Assembly (NCBI GenBank): GCA_947498455.1
Contig: CANMKK010000023.1
Span: forward strand, 1-64,000
Direction of reading: 5' to 3'
DNA length: 64,000 nt
DNA from: an uncultured Aquimarina sp.
GTDB taxonomy: Bacteria; Bacteroidota; Bacteroidia; Flavobacteriales; Flavobacteriaceae
Shown in pieces: positions 53,514-60,959 of the stretch. The position numbers were made by a program, and so were the translations under genes. Below the pieces are notes generated by a model. It searched no databases, was not told where the DNA came from, and saw only the letters and a program-made list of their open reading frames with translations. Every line of letters begins with the position of its first letter. Position 1 is the first letter of the stretch.

Positions 53514-53556
53514 ATAAAAAATAAGCAGGGAAGAGCTTGTCCCTTCCCCGCTTATT
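53514..53556 (-). terminator. Terminator of the S74-chaperone T9SS gene
   Basis: In minus orientation an imperfect 14-bp stem (AATAAGCGGGGAAG / CTTCCCTGCTTATT) is followed by TTTTTAT. It lies 22 bp after the stop codon. Confidence 0.8.
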
Positions 53557-53577
53557 GGTACAATTTAACCAGATCGT

Positions 53578-54477
53578 TTATTTAAGAATAATTTTTTGAG
53601 TATCTATTTTTTTCTCATTTATGAATAAAGAGTAGAAATAAATACCAGGCTTTAATTTTTGGTTATTAATATTTAAAGTAACTGTTCCTTTTTTAGTAAT
53701 AGGGTGAGTACTTATAGCTTGTAGGTTATTATCGAATACAATAATTTTTGCATTATTGGCATCATTTTCTATGTACAATTCTATTGTAGAATTCCCAAAT
53801 GTGGGATTCGGATAATTTCGAATTAATTTTGAAGACGAATTAGTTTTTGTAGCATTGGTAGTGTTATCAATTTTTTGCTCCAGTGCTGTTATTTTATTAG
53901 TCAAGGTATTTATAAGTTCTTGTTGTTCTTTTATAGCCTCTACAAGAATAGGAGTCAGATGAGAATAGGAGATCGATTTCCCTTCTATTCCCTCAACACC
54001 TCTTACGAGTTCAGGAAATACTTTTTCCACTTCTTGTGCAATAAATCCTATCTCCTTCTTTTTAGACGTATCAGATTTCCAGTTATAACTTACCGCATTA
54101 AGTTTTGCTAATTTATTTACATATGAATCGTCAATATTTTTAATATTTTCTTTATCCTTTTTATCGGATCTTTCGTATAAAGTTTTAGCATATATATCAA
54201 TAAAAGACGCTTTTGGCGTATTAAAAAATACAATATATCGTTCGGATTCTAATCTGGGATCTGCCGCTGTGGTATTTATATCAAAGGCACGTCTTCTGTA
54301 GGGAGATGTGTTGCTATATCTAACTCTTAATGATCCTCCTTCGATATCAAGTTTTTTTTGTGGCGAAGTAGTCCCTATGCCTACTCTTCCATTAGAGTCG
54401 GTGTATAGCTGAGAGTGAATATCTGTTGTAAATAAGAATGCTAGTATGAGTACTAGTGTGAGAATTAAATTTTTCAT
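53578..54477 (-). CDS. Secreted protein with S74 intramolecular chaperone and T9SS sorting domain
   Basis: 299 residues with a signal peptide ending IHSQ. A short stalk (GRVGIGTTSPQKKLDIEGG) precedes a peptidase S74/tail-fibre chaperone domain at about 105-190 (SDKKDKENIKNID... EIGFIAQEVEKVFPELV). The C-terminal 80 residues are a T9SS type A sorting domain (IRNYPNPTFGNSTIEL). The catalytic Ser/Lys dyad region of S74 (Ser and Lys in the SDKKDKENI segment) is present but self-cleavage is not proven. Surface protein. A GGGATAATTCCC-like element lies about 107 bp upstream. Confidence 0.9.
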   Translation of the reverse strand: MKNLILTLVLILAFLFTTDIHSQLYTDSNGRVGIGTTSPQKKLDIEGGSLRVRYSNTSPYRRRAFDINTTAADPRLESERYIVFFNTPKASFIDIYAKTLYERSDKKDKENIKNIDDSYVNKLAKLNAVSYNWKSDTSKKKEIGFIAQEVEKVFPELVRGVEGIEGKSISYSHLTPILVEAIKEQQELINTLTNKITALEQKIDNTTNATKTNSSSKLIRNYPNPTFGNSTIELYIENDANNAKIIVFDNNLQAISTHPITKKGTVTLNINNQKLKPGIYFYSLFINEKKIDTQKIILK

Positions 54478-54689
54478 AATCTTTTGGTTTTAAGAGTTAT
54501 TTTTTGGTTAAGGTTAAATGTGTACCGATTCCTTAATTGTTTTTAATGGAATCCTTAGAGATATAAAAATACTGTAATCTAAGGGAATTATCCCCATTTT
54601 ATTGTGAAATAATTTTGTTAAGAAAACAAGTTTTAAAAAGAGGTTTTTAATCTGTTTTGAGAAGGTTTTATCTTTTTTTTTTTAGAACA

Positions 54690-54725
54690 AAAAGTCGCAC
54701 TTCATAAATTCGAAGTACGACTTTT
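54690..54725 (-). terminator. Terminator of the creD operon (bidirectional)
   Basis: AAAAGTCG-C-ACTTC / GAAGT-A-CGACTTTT, 14 bp with one mismatch, with T-rich flanks on both strands. It lies 215 bp after creD, beyond the family 2 repeat. Confidence 0.8.
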
Positions 54726-54813
54726 ATCAACTAACTAACCAAAACTAATTTGTTTATCATTTTATAAGATGAATGATAATTGTTTCTTGATGTAAAATTA
54801 TAAGTGATTGGTT

Positions 54814-54915
54814 TTATTGGCACCGCCAAAGGGTTTAATACCCTTGGGCTTGCCTCGAAATTGAAAATATGTTTTCAATGAATGCCTGGTGGGTTTATCC
54901 TTAGGTAGTTTACTA
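54814..54915 (-). repeat. Family 2 3' element after creD
   Basis: Copy with ATTGGCACCGCCAAAGGG..., GCCTCGAAATTGAAAATATG, TTTTCAATGAATGCC and TAGGTAGTTTACTATTT. A hairpin TTGAAAA-cata-TTTTCAA can form, with pairing extending into GCATTC / GAGGC. It starts about 25 bp after the creD stop. Confidence 0.75.
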
Positions 54916-54940
54916 TTTCTCGTAAGGATTGTAAGCTTCT

Positions 54941-56296
54941 CTAATACCCACTCCAATCAATCTTTCTGGACACCATCATGATAGTTGCCAGAATAAGGAA
55001 TAAACCAATACTTCCTACTAATAAGGCATAATTTTCTAGTTGAATGATAACAAAAATAAAAGTGTATAGAGCTGTCAGAGAAGCTCCGATTAATCCCATG
55101 AATTTAAAACTTTTGAGAATTGTTTTAGAATATACGGATATTAGTAGTATAACTGCAATTCCGGCTACAGTATACGCATTCAGAAAACTAGAATGTTCGG
55201 AAATAGAAATTAATAAGGTGTAAAACATGGTCAATGCCAATCCAATCATTAAGTATTGGAATGGATGAATATTAATTTTACTAACTGTCTGAATTAAAAA
55301 GAATACTAAAAAAGTCAGTGCAATCACCAGGTAACCATATTTAGTAGCACGTTCACTTTTTTGATATTCATCAACCGGAATTAATAACTTGACTCCAAAA
55401 GCAGATGAATTGATATGAGGCAATTCTCCAAAGAACTCTTGTTCGAAGTCTCTGTTAATTTGTAATACTTTCCAATTTGCTTTAAAACCATTTTCTGTTA
55501 TTTCTTTGGTTTTAGTATCGGGTAAATAATTACCATTAAAACTAGGAGAAGCCCAGTTTGATGTCATAGACACATTCGTTTCTCTCCCTACAGGTATAAA
55601 ACGAAGTTGTTTACTTCCGTTAACTTTTAGAACTATATCGAAATGGATCGGATTTTCTTTAGGTAAAGAAGTCTCTTTTAGAAATTTTGTTTCGAACCTA
55701 TTCATGGTTGAGTTTTGAGTATAGCGAGACTGTAAAGGATAAGTGTCAGTATTAATTTTTAGTTCCAGATTGTTTTTAATTCCTTTAGAATTTGTAGAGT
55801 TTACCAATATGGTTGCTTTATTCCATAAAACATCTTCTGGTTTAATATCCTGAATTTCGAAATTAGGAATAGTAAATGACCCTTTGATTTTCATATCTGC
55901 GGTATAAACTACAGACTCATAAATGTTTCTTCCTAGAGTTTCGGATTCTATATTTGTGTTTATGTCAAGGGTATTGGGAAAGAAGAATGCGTTTTTAGTT
56001 GTGATAATATCTTCTTTGATATAAGTTTTTGTTTTTTCGTCCCAGGTTTTTTTGGGGTTATGAATTTGATAAGGTATTTTAAGAACAGGACCGTATAGTA
56101 ATACTTCATTTCCCCATTTTTGATTAATCTCACTAACAACTTCCTCCTGTCTATAAGCACGTTCCTGAATTAGGTTTTTTATATATGATAAAGGAATGAG
56201 TAGTACTAAAATCAATATACCTACCATAAGCATTCTTATGGTGATAGAGGTTTTAATCCATTGTCCGAACGATTTTTTTTGTTTTTGAGTTTCCAT
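54941..56296 (-). CDS. creD: CreD-family inner membrane protein
   Basis: 451 residues. An N-terminal TM helix (about 20-38), a large periplasmic beta-rich domain (to about 290) and five or six C-terminal TM helices. Matches CreD in IQERAYRQEEVVSEINQKWGNEVLLYGPVLKIPY and in YLVIALTFLVFFLIQTVSKINIHPFQYLMIGLALTMFY. CreD is tied to envelope integrity and colicin tolerance in E. coli. Last gene of the operon with Coq4-like and DUF1361 genes; a family 2 repeat sits in the 106-bp gap before it. Confidence 0.92.
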   Translation of the reverse strand: METQKQKKSFGQWIKTSITIRMLMVGILILVLLIPLSYIKNLIQERAYRQEEVVSEINQKWGNEVLLYGPVLKIPYQIHNPKKTWDEKTKTYIKEDIITTKNAFFFPNTLDINTNIESETLGRNIYESVVYTADMKIKGSFTIPNFEIQDIKPEDVLWNKATILVNSTNSKGIKNNLELKINTDTYPLQSRYTQNSTMNRFETKFLKETSLPKENPIHFDIVLKVNGSKQLRFIPVGRETNVSMTSNWASPSFNGNYLPDTKTKEITENGFKANWKVLQINRDFEQEFFGELPHINSSAFGVKLLIPVDEYQKSERATKYGYLVIALTFLVFFLIQTVSKINIHPFQYLMIGLALTMFYTLLISISEHSSFLNAYTVAGIAVILLISVYSKTILKSFKFMGLIGASLTALYTFIFVIIQLENYALLVGSIGLFLILATIMMVSRKIDWSGY

Positions 56297-56316
56297 AGTT
56301 TTGTAATATTTATAGT

Positions 56317-56409
56317 TTTATTGGCACCGCCAAAGGGTTTGCTTGCCTTGAAATTGAAAATATGTTTCCAACGAATGCCTCATGGGCTTGCCCAGAGGTA
56401 GTTTACTTT
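56317..56409 (-). repeat. Family 2 3' element between DUF1361 gene and creD
   Basis: ATTGGCACCGCCAAAGGG, then CTTGCCTTGAAATTG, GAAAATATGTTTCCAACGAA and AGGTAGTTTACTTT. It lies at the very 3' end of the DUF1361 gene (stop at 56403-56405) and fills the gap to creD. The hairpin TTGGAAA/TTTTCAA is kept with a G-U pair. Confidence 0.75.
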
Positions 56410-57053
56410 TTTTCTTGATAGTAATGAATGAGGTGGTATGTGATGATCAGGAAACCACCAAAACCAATTGTAAATACCCAGGTATGTATATGTTGTATTG
56501 GAAATAGTATTCTTTTTGCGATGTCTCCTAAAATATCTAAAGGGTGTGTTAGGATATCCCAACTATTCCACCTTAATATCCTTCCGAGATAGATGCCAAA
56601 CCCACATAAAAGAAGGACGCCGTATATTATGGAGTTGGTAAGTTTTGCAGAAAATGTTTTTCTTAATAATTCCTGCATAATTCGCAAAGATGCAAAACCA
56701 ATAATCAATCCATTAATAGCAAAAGAAAGTATCAGTAATACATCAAACCATATGGAGTTCAAGGTACTTAATTGTATATGTTGTAAATCAGTTAATATAT
56801 ATGGTGAATTGGGTAGGAATGCTAACCAAACAATAAAGCCTAGCCAAAAAATGATACGGTTATCTTGTATTTTTCGAAAACGAAGAATAAGTGTGACGCC
56901 GTATGGTATACAAGCTAAAAATAAATTCCAGACCAAAAAGGTGAAAAAAATAGATTCTACACTAATGATACGAATGAGTAGTAGTAAAAGACTAAAAGCG
57001 GTTGCAATGGCAAATCCTTTTATGAAAACGAAATGTTTAGATAAGTTCTCCAT
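56403..57053 (-). CDS. DUF1361-family membrane protein
   Basis: 216 residues with six or seven hydrophobic segments. The family core WLAFLPNSPYILTDLQHI and GIYLGRILRWNSWD with HPLDIL is present. Inner membrane protein of unknown function. Starts one base inside the stop of the upstream 102-aa gene. Confidence 0.9.
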   Translation of the reverse strand: MENLSKHFVFIKGFAIATAFSLLLLLIRIISVESIFFTFLVWNLFLACIPYGVTLILRFRKIQDNRIIFWLGFIVWLAFLPNSPYILTDLQHIQLSTLNSIWFDVLLILSFAINGLIIGFASLRIMQELLRKTFSAKLTNSIIYGVLLLCGFGIYLGRILRWNSWDILTHPLDILGDIAKRILFPIQHIHTWVFTIGFGGFLIITYHLIHYYQEKK

Positions 57054-57361
57054 TATAAGATGTTAAAGGGGTTATTAAATACAATGAATATATATCCAGT
57101 GGCAATCGGAATATTTGTTAAGAATATCAGTATTGTGGTTAGGTTTTCTTTATAATATTGGTAATTGATGATTGCGTTGGCAATAAGACCGATTAATGTA
57201 ATTACATTTAAGGTGGTAGCAATTAATACATAGTAAAAGCCAATAAGGACTAATGGTTCCCAACCAGTTATAAGATGAGATAGTAATAATAATGTGCCGA
57301 TTAGAAAACTAATAGTTGCAATGATTAATGCATTTTTGTTTAAGGATTGAATAATTTTCAT
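57053..57361 (-). CDS. Small three-helix membrane protein, unknown
   Basis: 102 residues with three hydrophobic segments (about 10-30, 36-62 and 74-96). No motif is recognised. It overlaps the upstream Coq4-like gene by 4 bp and the downstream DUF1361 gene by 1 bp, so it is surely translated as part of the operon. Confidence 0.82.
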   Translation of the reverse strand: MKIIQSLNKNALIIATISFLIGTLLLLSHLITGWEPLVLIGFYYVLIATTLNVITLIGLIANAIINYQYYKENLTTILIFLTNIPIATGYIFIVFNNPFNIL

Positions 57362-57822
57362 TGGTTTGATTGTATTAAAAATGTGGTTCGTATAGTGTCT
57401 AATGATTGATTTAGTAACTTTTGGTAATCTAATTGGTGAAAAGCAAAAGCTTGTTTTCCTTTATTAAAAGCTTGTATAAATAGCTTCAGTTTATCAGGGT
57501 ATAGTAGAGTGCCTATAGTGATAACCATAAACATGTATAGACTTCTTTTCCCATTACCCATTAAATAGTATTGCATAGATATCTCAGCTGGAACGGTAAT
57601 TCCTGTATTGGTTAAAACATGAAAAACATCGTGGTTTTCTAATTTGGGTTGGGGAGAAAAATTGTGTTGTAACAAAAAACGTCCTAGATGAAACCCTAAA
57701 CTATTTTTGGGATACTGCAGTAGTTGAGATGCAGTAGTATTCCAAGGCTTATTTTTTTTAAACCATTTCTGATATGGAATTTTACTCCATTCATATACTA
57801 TTTCTAATAGAATCTCTCTCAT
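57358..57822 (-). CDS. Coq4-family protein
   Basis: 154 residues. The conserved Zn-site-like motif reads NHDVFHVLTN with TVPAEISMQYYLMGNGKRSLYMF, a clear Coq4 signature, and GFHLGRFLL upstream. Coq4 acts in ubiquinone synthesis in eukaryotes and proteobacteria; Bacteroidota make menaquinone, so this homologue must do something else. A 19-bp palindromic operator lies 15 bp upstream of the start. Leads the operon with the 102-aa, DUF1361 and creD genes. Confidence 0.85.
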   Translation of the reverse strand: MREILLEIVYEWSKIPYQKWFKKNKPWNTTASQLLQYPKNSLGFHLGRFLLQHNFSPQPKLENHDVFHVLTNTGITVPAEISMQYYLMGNGKRSLYMFMVITIGTLLYPDKLKLFIQAFNKGKQAFAFHQLDYQKLLNQSLDTIRTTFLIQSNQ

Positions 57823-57837
57823 TTGTTATTTATAAAG

Positions 57838-57856
57838 TACTTTGAATTTCAAAGTA
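57838..57856. promoter_or_regulatory. Palindromic operator of the Coq4/DUF1361/creD operon
   Basis: TACTTTGAATTTCAAAGTA is a perfect 9-1-9 palindrome in the 54-bp gap between the regulator gene and the Coq4-like gene. It overlaps where a -7 box would be. The same operator lies before the membrane protein gene at 58394. Confidence 0.72.
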
Positions 57857-57876
57857 AATGAATAAAAAAATATATT

Positions 57877-58170
57877 TTACTGTTTTAATAATTTTTCGAT
57901 AGCATCCACATGTTTTTTAAAAGCGATGCGTCCTTCGTTTGTAACACTATATTTAGTATTTGGTTTACGGCCTATAAAAGATTTTTCTACTTTTATGTAC
58001 TCCGAATTTTCTAAGGCTTTGGTGTGACTTGCTAGATTTCCATCAGTAGCACCTAAGAGCTCTTTTAGTGTTTTGAAATCCGCATATTCATTTACCATCA
58101 GTATGGACATAATGCCTAACCGAATTCTATGATCAAAAGCCTTATTTATATTGCCTATTATATTTTTCAT
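57877..58170 (-). CDS. Winged-helix transcriptional regulator
   Basis: 97 residues, a winged helix domain of the HTH_34/MarR-like group (IMSILMVNEYADFKTLKELLGATDGNLASHTKALENSEYI) followed by the wing VEKSFIGRKPNTKYSVTNEGRIAFKKH. No ligand domain. Between two transcripts preceded by the TACTTTG palindrome, so it is probably their repressor (inference). Its own upstream region has no copy of the palindrome. Confidence 0.92.
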   Translation of the reverse strand: MKNIIGNINKAFDHRIRLGIMSILMVNEYADFKTLKELLGATDGNLASHTKALENSEYIKVEKSFIGRKPNTKYSVTNEGRIAFKKHVDAIEKLLKQ

Positions 58171-58224
58171 AGCTTCCTGAACTATTTTACAGGATTTTAT
58201 TTACTCACAGAGTGAGATTTAATA

Positions 58225-58330
58225 TTTCAATCCACATTGTGGAGTTTAATTTTCCGAGACTTGCCTCGAAATTCTAAAAGTTTGTGTCCGCTGAAAGCTT
58301 CGTGGGTTAGCCTCCAGGTAGTTGACTATT
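58225..58330 (-). repeat. Family 2 3' element after the membrane protein gene
   Basis: AATCCACATTGTGGAGTTTA, then GACTTGCCTCGAAATTCTAAA, GTGTCCGCTGAAAGCTTCG and AGGTAGTTGACTATTG. It lies about 65 bp 3' of the gene ending at 58394 and 55 bp 5' of the regulator. Confidence 0.78.
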
Positions 58331-58393
58331 GTGTTGATCTTGAGATCAAAACCAAGTATCAAACGACCTGCATCAGAGGATAATCTTAATAGT

Positions 58394-58999
58394 TTACTTG
58401 TCGTGTTTAAAATAAATTAAACTACCGTATATGATATGCATCAACCCAAAGCCCACAACCCAAAACCAAAAACCATAGGTTGGCATTGTAGAGCAGATCA
58501 AACCTAATATAATTTCTACATATCCTAGATATTTTACATTACCAATCGTATATTTTGAAGCGTTAACGAGAGCCAAACCATAAAATATGAGCATTAAGGA
58601 ACCTGTAAGACCATAATGATTATGATATATTTTAATGGCTATAAATATTCCTCCAGTTACTAGGGGAACTAAAAATGCTGTTAACAATCTTTTAGAAGTA
58701 CTATTCCATAAAGATTCATTATTGGATCTTGCTTTCTTCATACTTAGTGTGATGCCCGTTATTGCACTAAGGATTGCTACAATTGCCAAATCTATAAGTA
58801 TATAATTAAATGTTTTTCCATCTAATATGAGATAATCCCTACCACTTATGCTTACCAGGTAATATGCAACAATGGCTCCTAAGATTGCATAGATGCCGGC
58901 TAGTATTCCTGATAAACCACTAAGTGAGAAAAAACGAGATGATTTATTCATCATGTCTTTTATCTCTATAATGTCTTTTAAATAATCTTCTGTGCTCAT
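58394..58999 (-). CDS. Predicted polytopic membrane protein
   Basis: About 201 residues from ATG 58999 (MSTEDYLKDIIEIKDMMNKS); an in-frame ATG 24 bp upstream overlaps the operator and is unlikely. Six hydrophobic segments after a charged N-terminus of about 30 residues. Similar proteins accompany PadR/winged-helix regulators in Bacteroidota and may sense membrane state. Palindromic operator 10 bp upstream. Function unknown. Confidence 0.85.
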   Translation of the reverse strand: MSTEDYLKDIIEIKDMMNKSSRFFSLSGLSGILAGIYAILGAIVAYYLVSISGRDYLILDGKTFNYILIDLAIVAILSAITGITLSMKKARSNNESLWNSTSKRLLTAFLVPLVTGGIFIAIKIYHNHYGLTGSLMLIFYGLALVNASKYTIGNVKYLGYVEIILGLICSTMPTYGFWFWVVGFGLMHIIYGSLIYFKHDK

Positions 59000-59008
59000 T
59001 TTAAAAAG

Positions 59009-59027
59009 TACTTTGAAAAACAAAGTA
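59009..59027. promoter_or_regulatory. Palindromic operator of the 58394-58999 gene
   Basis: TACTTTGAAAAACAAAGTA, arms of 7 bp and a 5-bp centre, matching 57838-57856 in length, arms and position close to the start codon. Confidence 0.7.
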
Positions 59028-59261
59028 AAATCAAAAAAGTGAATCTAACAAATTTAATTTTCATTTTTTTTCTTTCAGTCACTTTAGAAGTGTCTAATTA
59101 GAAACCAGTAATAGTATTATTATCTAAGATTTTAGCAAACAAATTTGAAGGAGATTAAGTGTCTTATTTCCAGTTAATACCCTATAATTGTTAACTTCTT
59201 GGGGTATCTGGATCTAAGTATTGATTTCGATCAACCACTTATAAAATCCTTTAGAGTTGTA

Positions 59262-60080
59262 CTATAAGTTAACAACAGTTTGTCGTATCTGTACTAGATT
59301 GCTTAGCAATTTTTCTAAATATTGAATATCTAACATATTTGCACCATCGCTTTTTGCATTAGCAGGGTCAAAATGGGTTTCCATAAATAAACCGTCTACT
59401 CCTGTAGCAATTCCGGCCCGAGAAATTGTTTCTATCATATCTGGTCTACCCCCTGTAACACCGCTTGATTGGTTAGGTTGTTGTAATGAATGTGTAACAT
59501 CCAGAACGGTAGTTGCATATTCTTTCATTGTAGGAATTCCTCTAAAATCGACAATCATATCCTGATAACCAAACATTGTACCTCGATCAGTAATCATAGC
59601 ATTATTATTACCGCTATCTTTTACTTTTCTTACGGCATGCTGCATCGCCTCAGGGCTCATAAATTGTCCTTTTTTTAGATTTACTGTTTTTCCTGTTTTA
59701 GCCGCTGCAACTACTAAATCAGTTTGTCTTACTAAAAAAGCCGGAATTTGCAAAATATCTACATACTCTGCAGCCAGAGAAGCATCATCATTTTCATGGA
59801 TGTCAGTTACCGTGGGTACTTCAAAAGTTTCTCCGACTTTGCGAAGGATTTTTAAAGCTTTTTCATTTCCAATACCAGTAAAACTATCAATACGACTTCT
59901 GTTAGCTTTCTTAAAAGACCCCTTAAATACGTATGGTATTTTAAGTTTTGTTGTTATTTCTATAATTTGTTCCGCAATACGTAGTGCCATTTCTTCACTT
60001 TCAATAGCACAAGGACCTGCAAGAAGGAAAAAATTGTTTGCTTCCAGGTTTTTTAAATTAGGGATATTCTTTAAATCCAT
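59262..60080 (-). CDS. kdsA: 3-deoxy-8-phosphooctulonate (KDO-8P) synthase
   Basis: 272 residues. Condenses phosphoenolpyruvate and arabinose-5-phosphate in LPS KDO synthesis. Signatures: FFLLAGPCAIESEE, FKGSFKKANRSRIDSFTGIG, NLKKGQFMSP, ITDRGTMFGYQDMIVD and MIETISRAGIATGVDGLFMETH. Full length. A perfect -7 box TACCTTTG lies upstream. Single gene. Confidence 0.97.
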   Translation of the reverse strand: MDLKNIPNLKNLEANNFFLLAGPCAIESEEMALRIAEQIIEITTKLKIPYVFKGSFKKANRSRIDSFTGIGNEKALKILRKVGETFEVPTVTDIHENDDASLAAEYVDILQIPAFLVRQTDLVVAAAKTGKTVNLKKGQFMSPEAMQHAVRKVKDSGNNNAMITDRGTMFGYQDMIVDFRGIPTMKEYATTVLDVTHSLQQPNQSSGVTGGRPDMIETISRAGIATGVDGLFMETHFDPANAKSDGANMLDIQYLEKLLSNLVQIRQTVVNL

Positions 60081-60099
60081 ATATAGTAATTGAGAAACA

Positions 60100-60107
60100 C
60101 AAAGGTA
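60100..60107 (-). promoter_or_regulatory. -7 box of kdsA
   Basis: On the minus strand TACCTTTG matches TAnnTTTG, 19 bp before the ATG at 60080. Confidence 0.65.
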
Positions 60108-60187
60108 GAATATTTAAATAAGTCGATATGATATTCTGAAAGTAAAATTTCTTACTTTTAGGTATAGTGCTAGGTAATGTTTTTGTT

Positions 60188-60290
60188 TTAACCTCTCGTA
60201 TTAGGGGTTAATTCCCTGAATATTGTCTTGAAAAGAAAATGATGGTATCGGAAATATTCTTCGTGAGTTTGTCCTAAGGGTGTTGATTTT
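60188..60290 (-). repeat. Possible decayed family 2 element
   Basis: It keeps GGGGTTAATTCCCTGAA, a TGTCTTGAAAAGAAAATGAT block and TCGTGAGTTTGTCCTAAGGG in the family order but is weakly conserved. Unlike the other copies it is 5' of kdsA. Confidence 0.3.
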
Positions 60291-60420
60291 TTATAATCAT
60301 CAAAAAACGAAAATTAATGAATAAAGTTATCTTATAGTTTTACTTTTTTTACTACAATTACAGATTCTAGTCAAAATTCAATTAAATCATCAGGTCAAGG
60401 CTAATTTATTGGTAACACCA

Positions 60421-60821
60421 ATTTTTGGAGTATCAGATGCTAATAACAAACCAAGTCTCATTAGCTTATAGGCTAGTACAGGTTTTGCGTATTCTGATAG
60501 TTCCTATAGCAATGCATAATTTGACTTGTTTCTTACGATTAGTATTTTTTATAGATTCTACTATGACTTCGAAAGAAGAAAATAAAAATACAACAAACAG
60601 TCCTACAAATTATATATAGGTCTAAAATTTTCATTTACTATATGAAGATCCAGCTTATAGAAGATTTGGGTTATGCTACAATAGGTTCTGTGTGGGGCTA
60701 ACGAAATTATTGGTCTAGATTAAATTTAGATGTAGAATTGGGTTCAGGATACACATTTGGAGAAAATGATGGCTTCGTTACTTCAATAATGGGATTTACC
60801 CTTGGATGGATTATTAAATGA
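60421..60821 (+). pseudogene. Decayed outer-membrane beta-barrel protein
   Basis: From 60421 one frame reads IFGVSDANNKPSLISL, then TAG (60469), ASTGFAYSDSSYSNA, then TAA (60517) and FDLFLTISIFYRFYYDFERRK. Another frame from 60642 reads MKIQLIEDLGYATIGSVWG, TAA (60699), then RNYWSRLNLDVELGSGYTFG through FTLGWIIK to TGA at 60821. The alternating beta-strand pattern and porin-like C-terminus suggest the remains of an exported barrel gene broken by stops and at least one frameshift. Confidence 0.6.
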
Positions 60822-60930
60822 TGTATTATGTAAGTTGTTGATTCAGTGTGTTATATTGGTTTTCTAGGAATATTTTCTTAAACCTACATTATATTTTTTG
60901 TTAAGATATACAACCTGTCAAAATATAATG

Positions 60931-60938
60931 TACATTTG
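60931..60938 (+). promoter_or_regulatory. -7 box of typA
   Basis: TACATTTG matches TAnnTTTG, 21 bp before the ATG at 60960. No -33 TTG is at the usual distance. Confidence 0.55.
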
Positions 60939-60959
60939 CACCCTTAAAATCAGGCGTAT

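Noticed and set aside
60425..60619. 64-codon ORF as a real gene
   Set aside because: It lies out of frame with the decayed beta-barrel sequence and shows no conserved motif.
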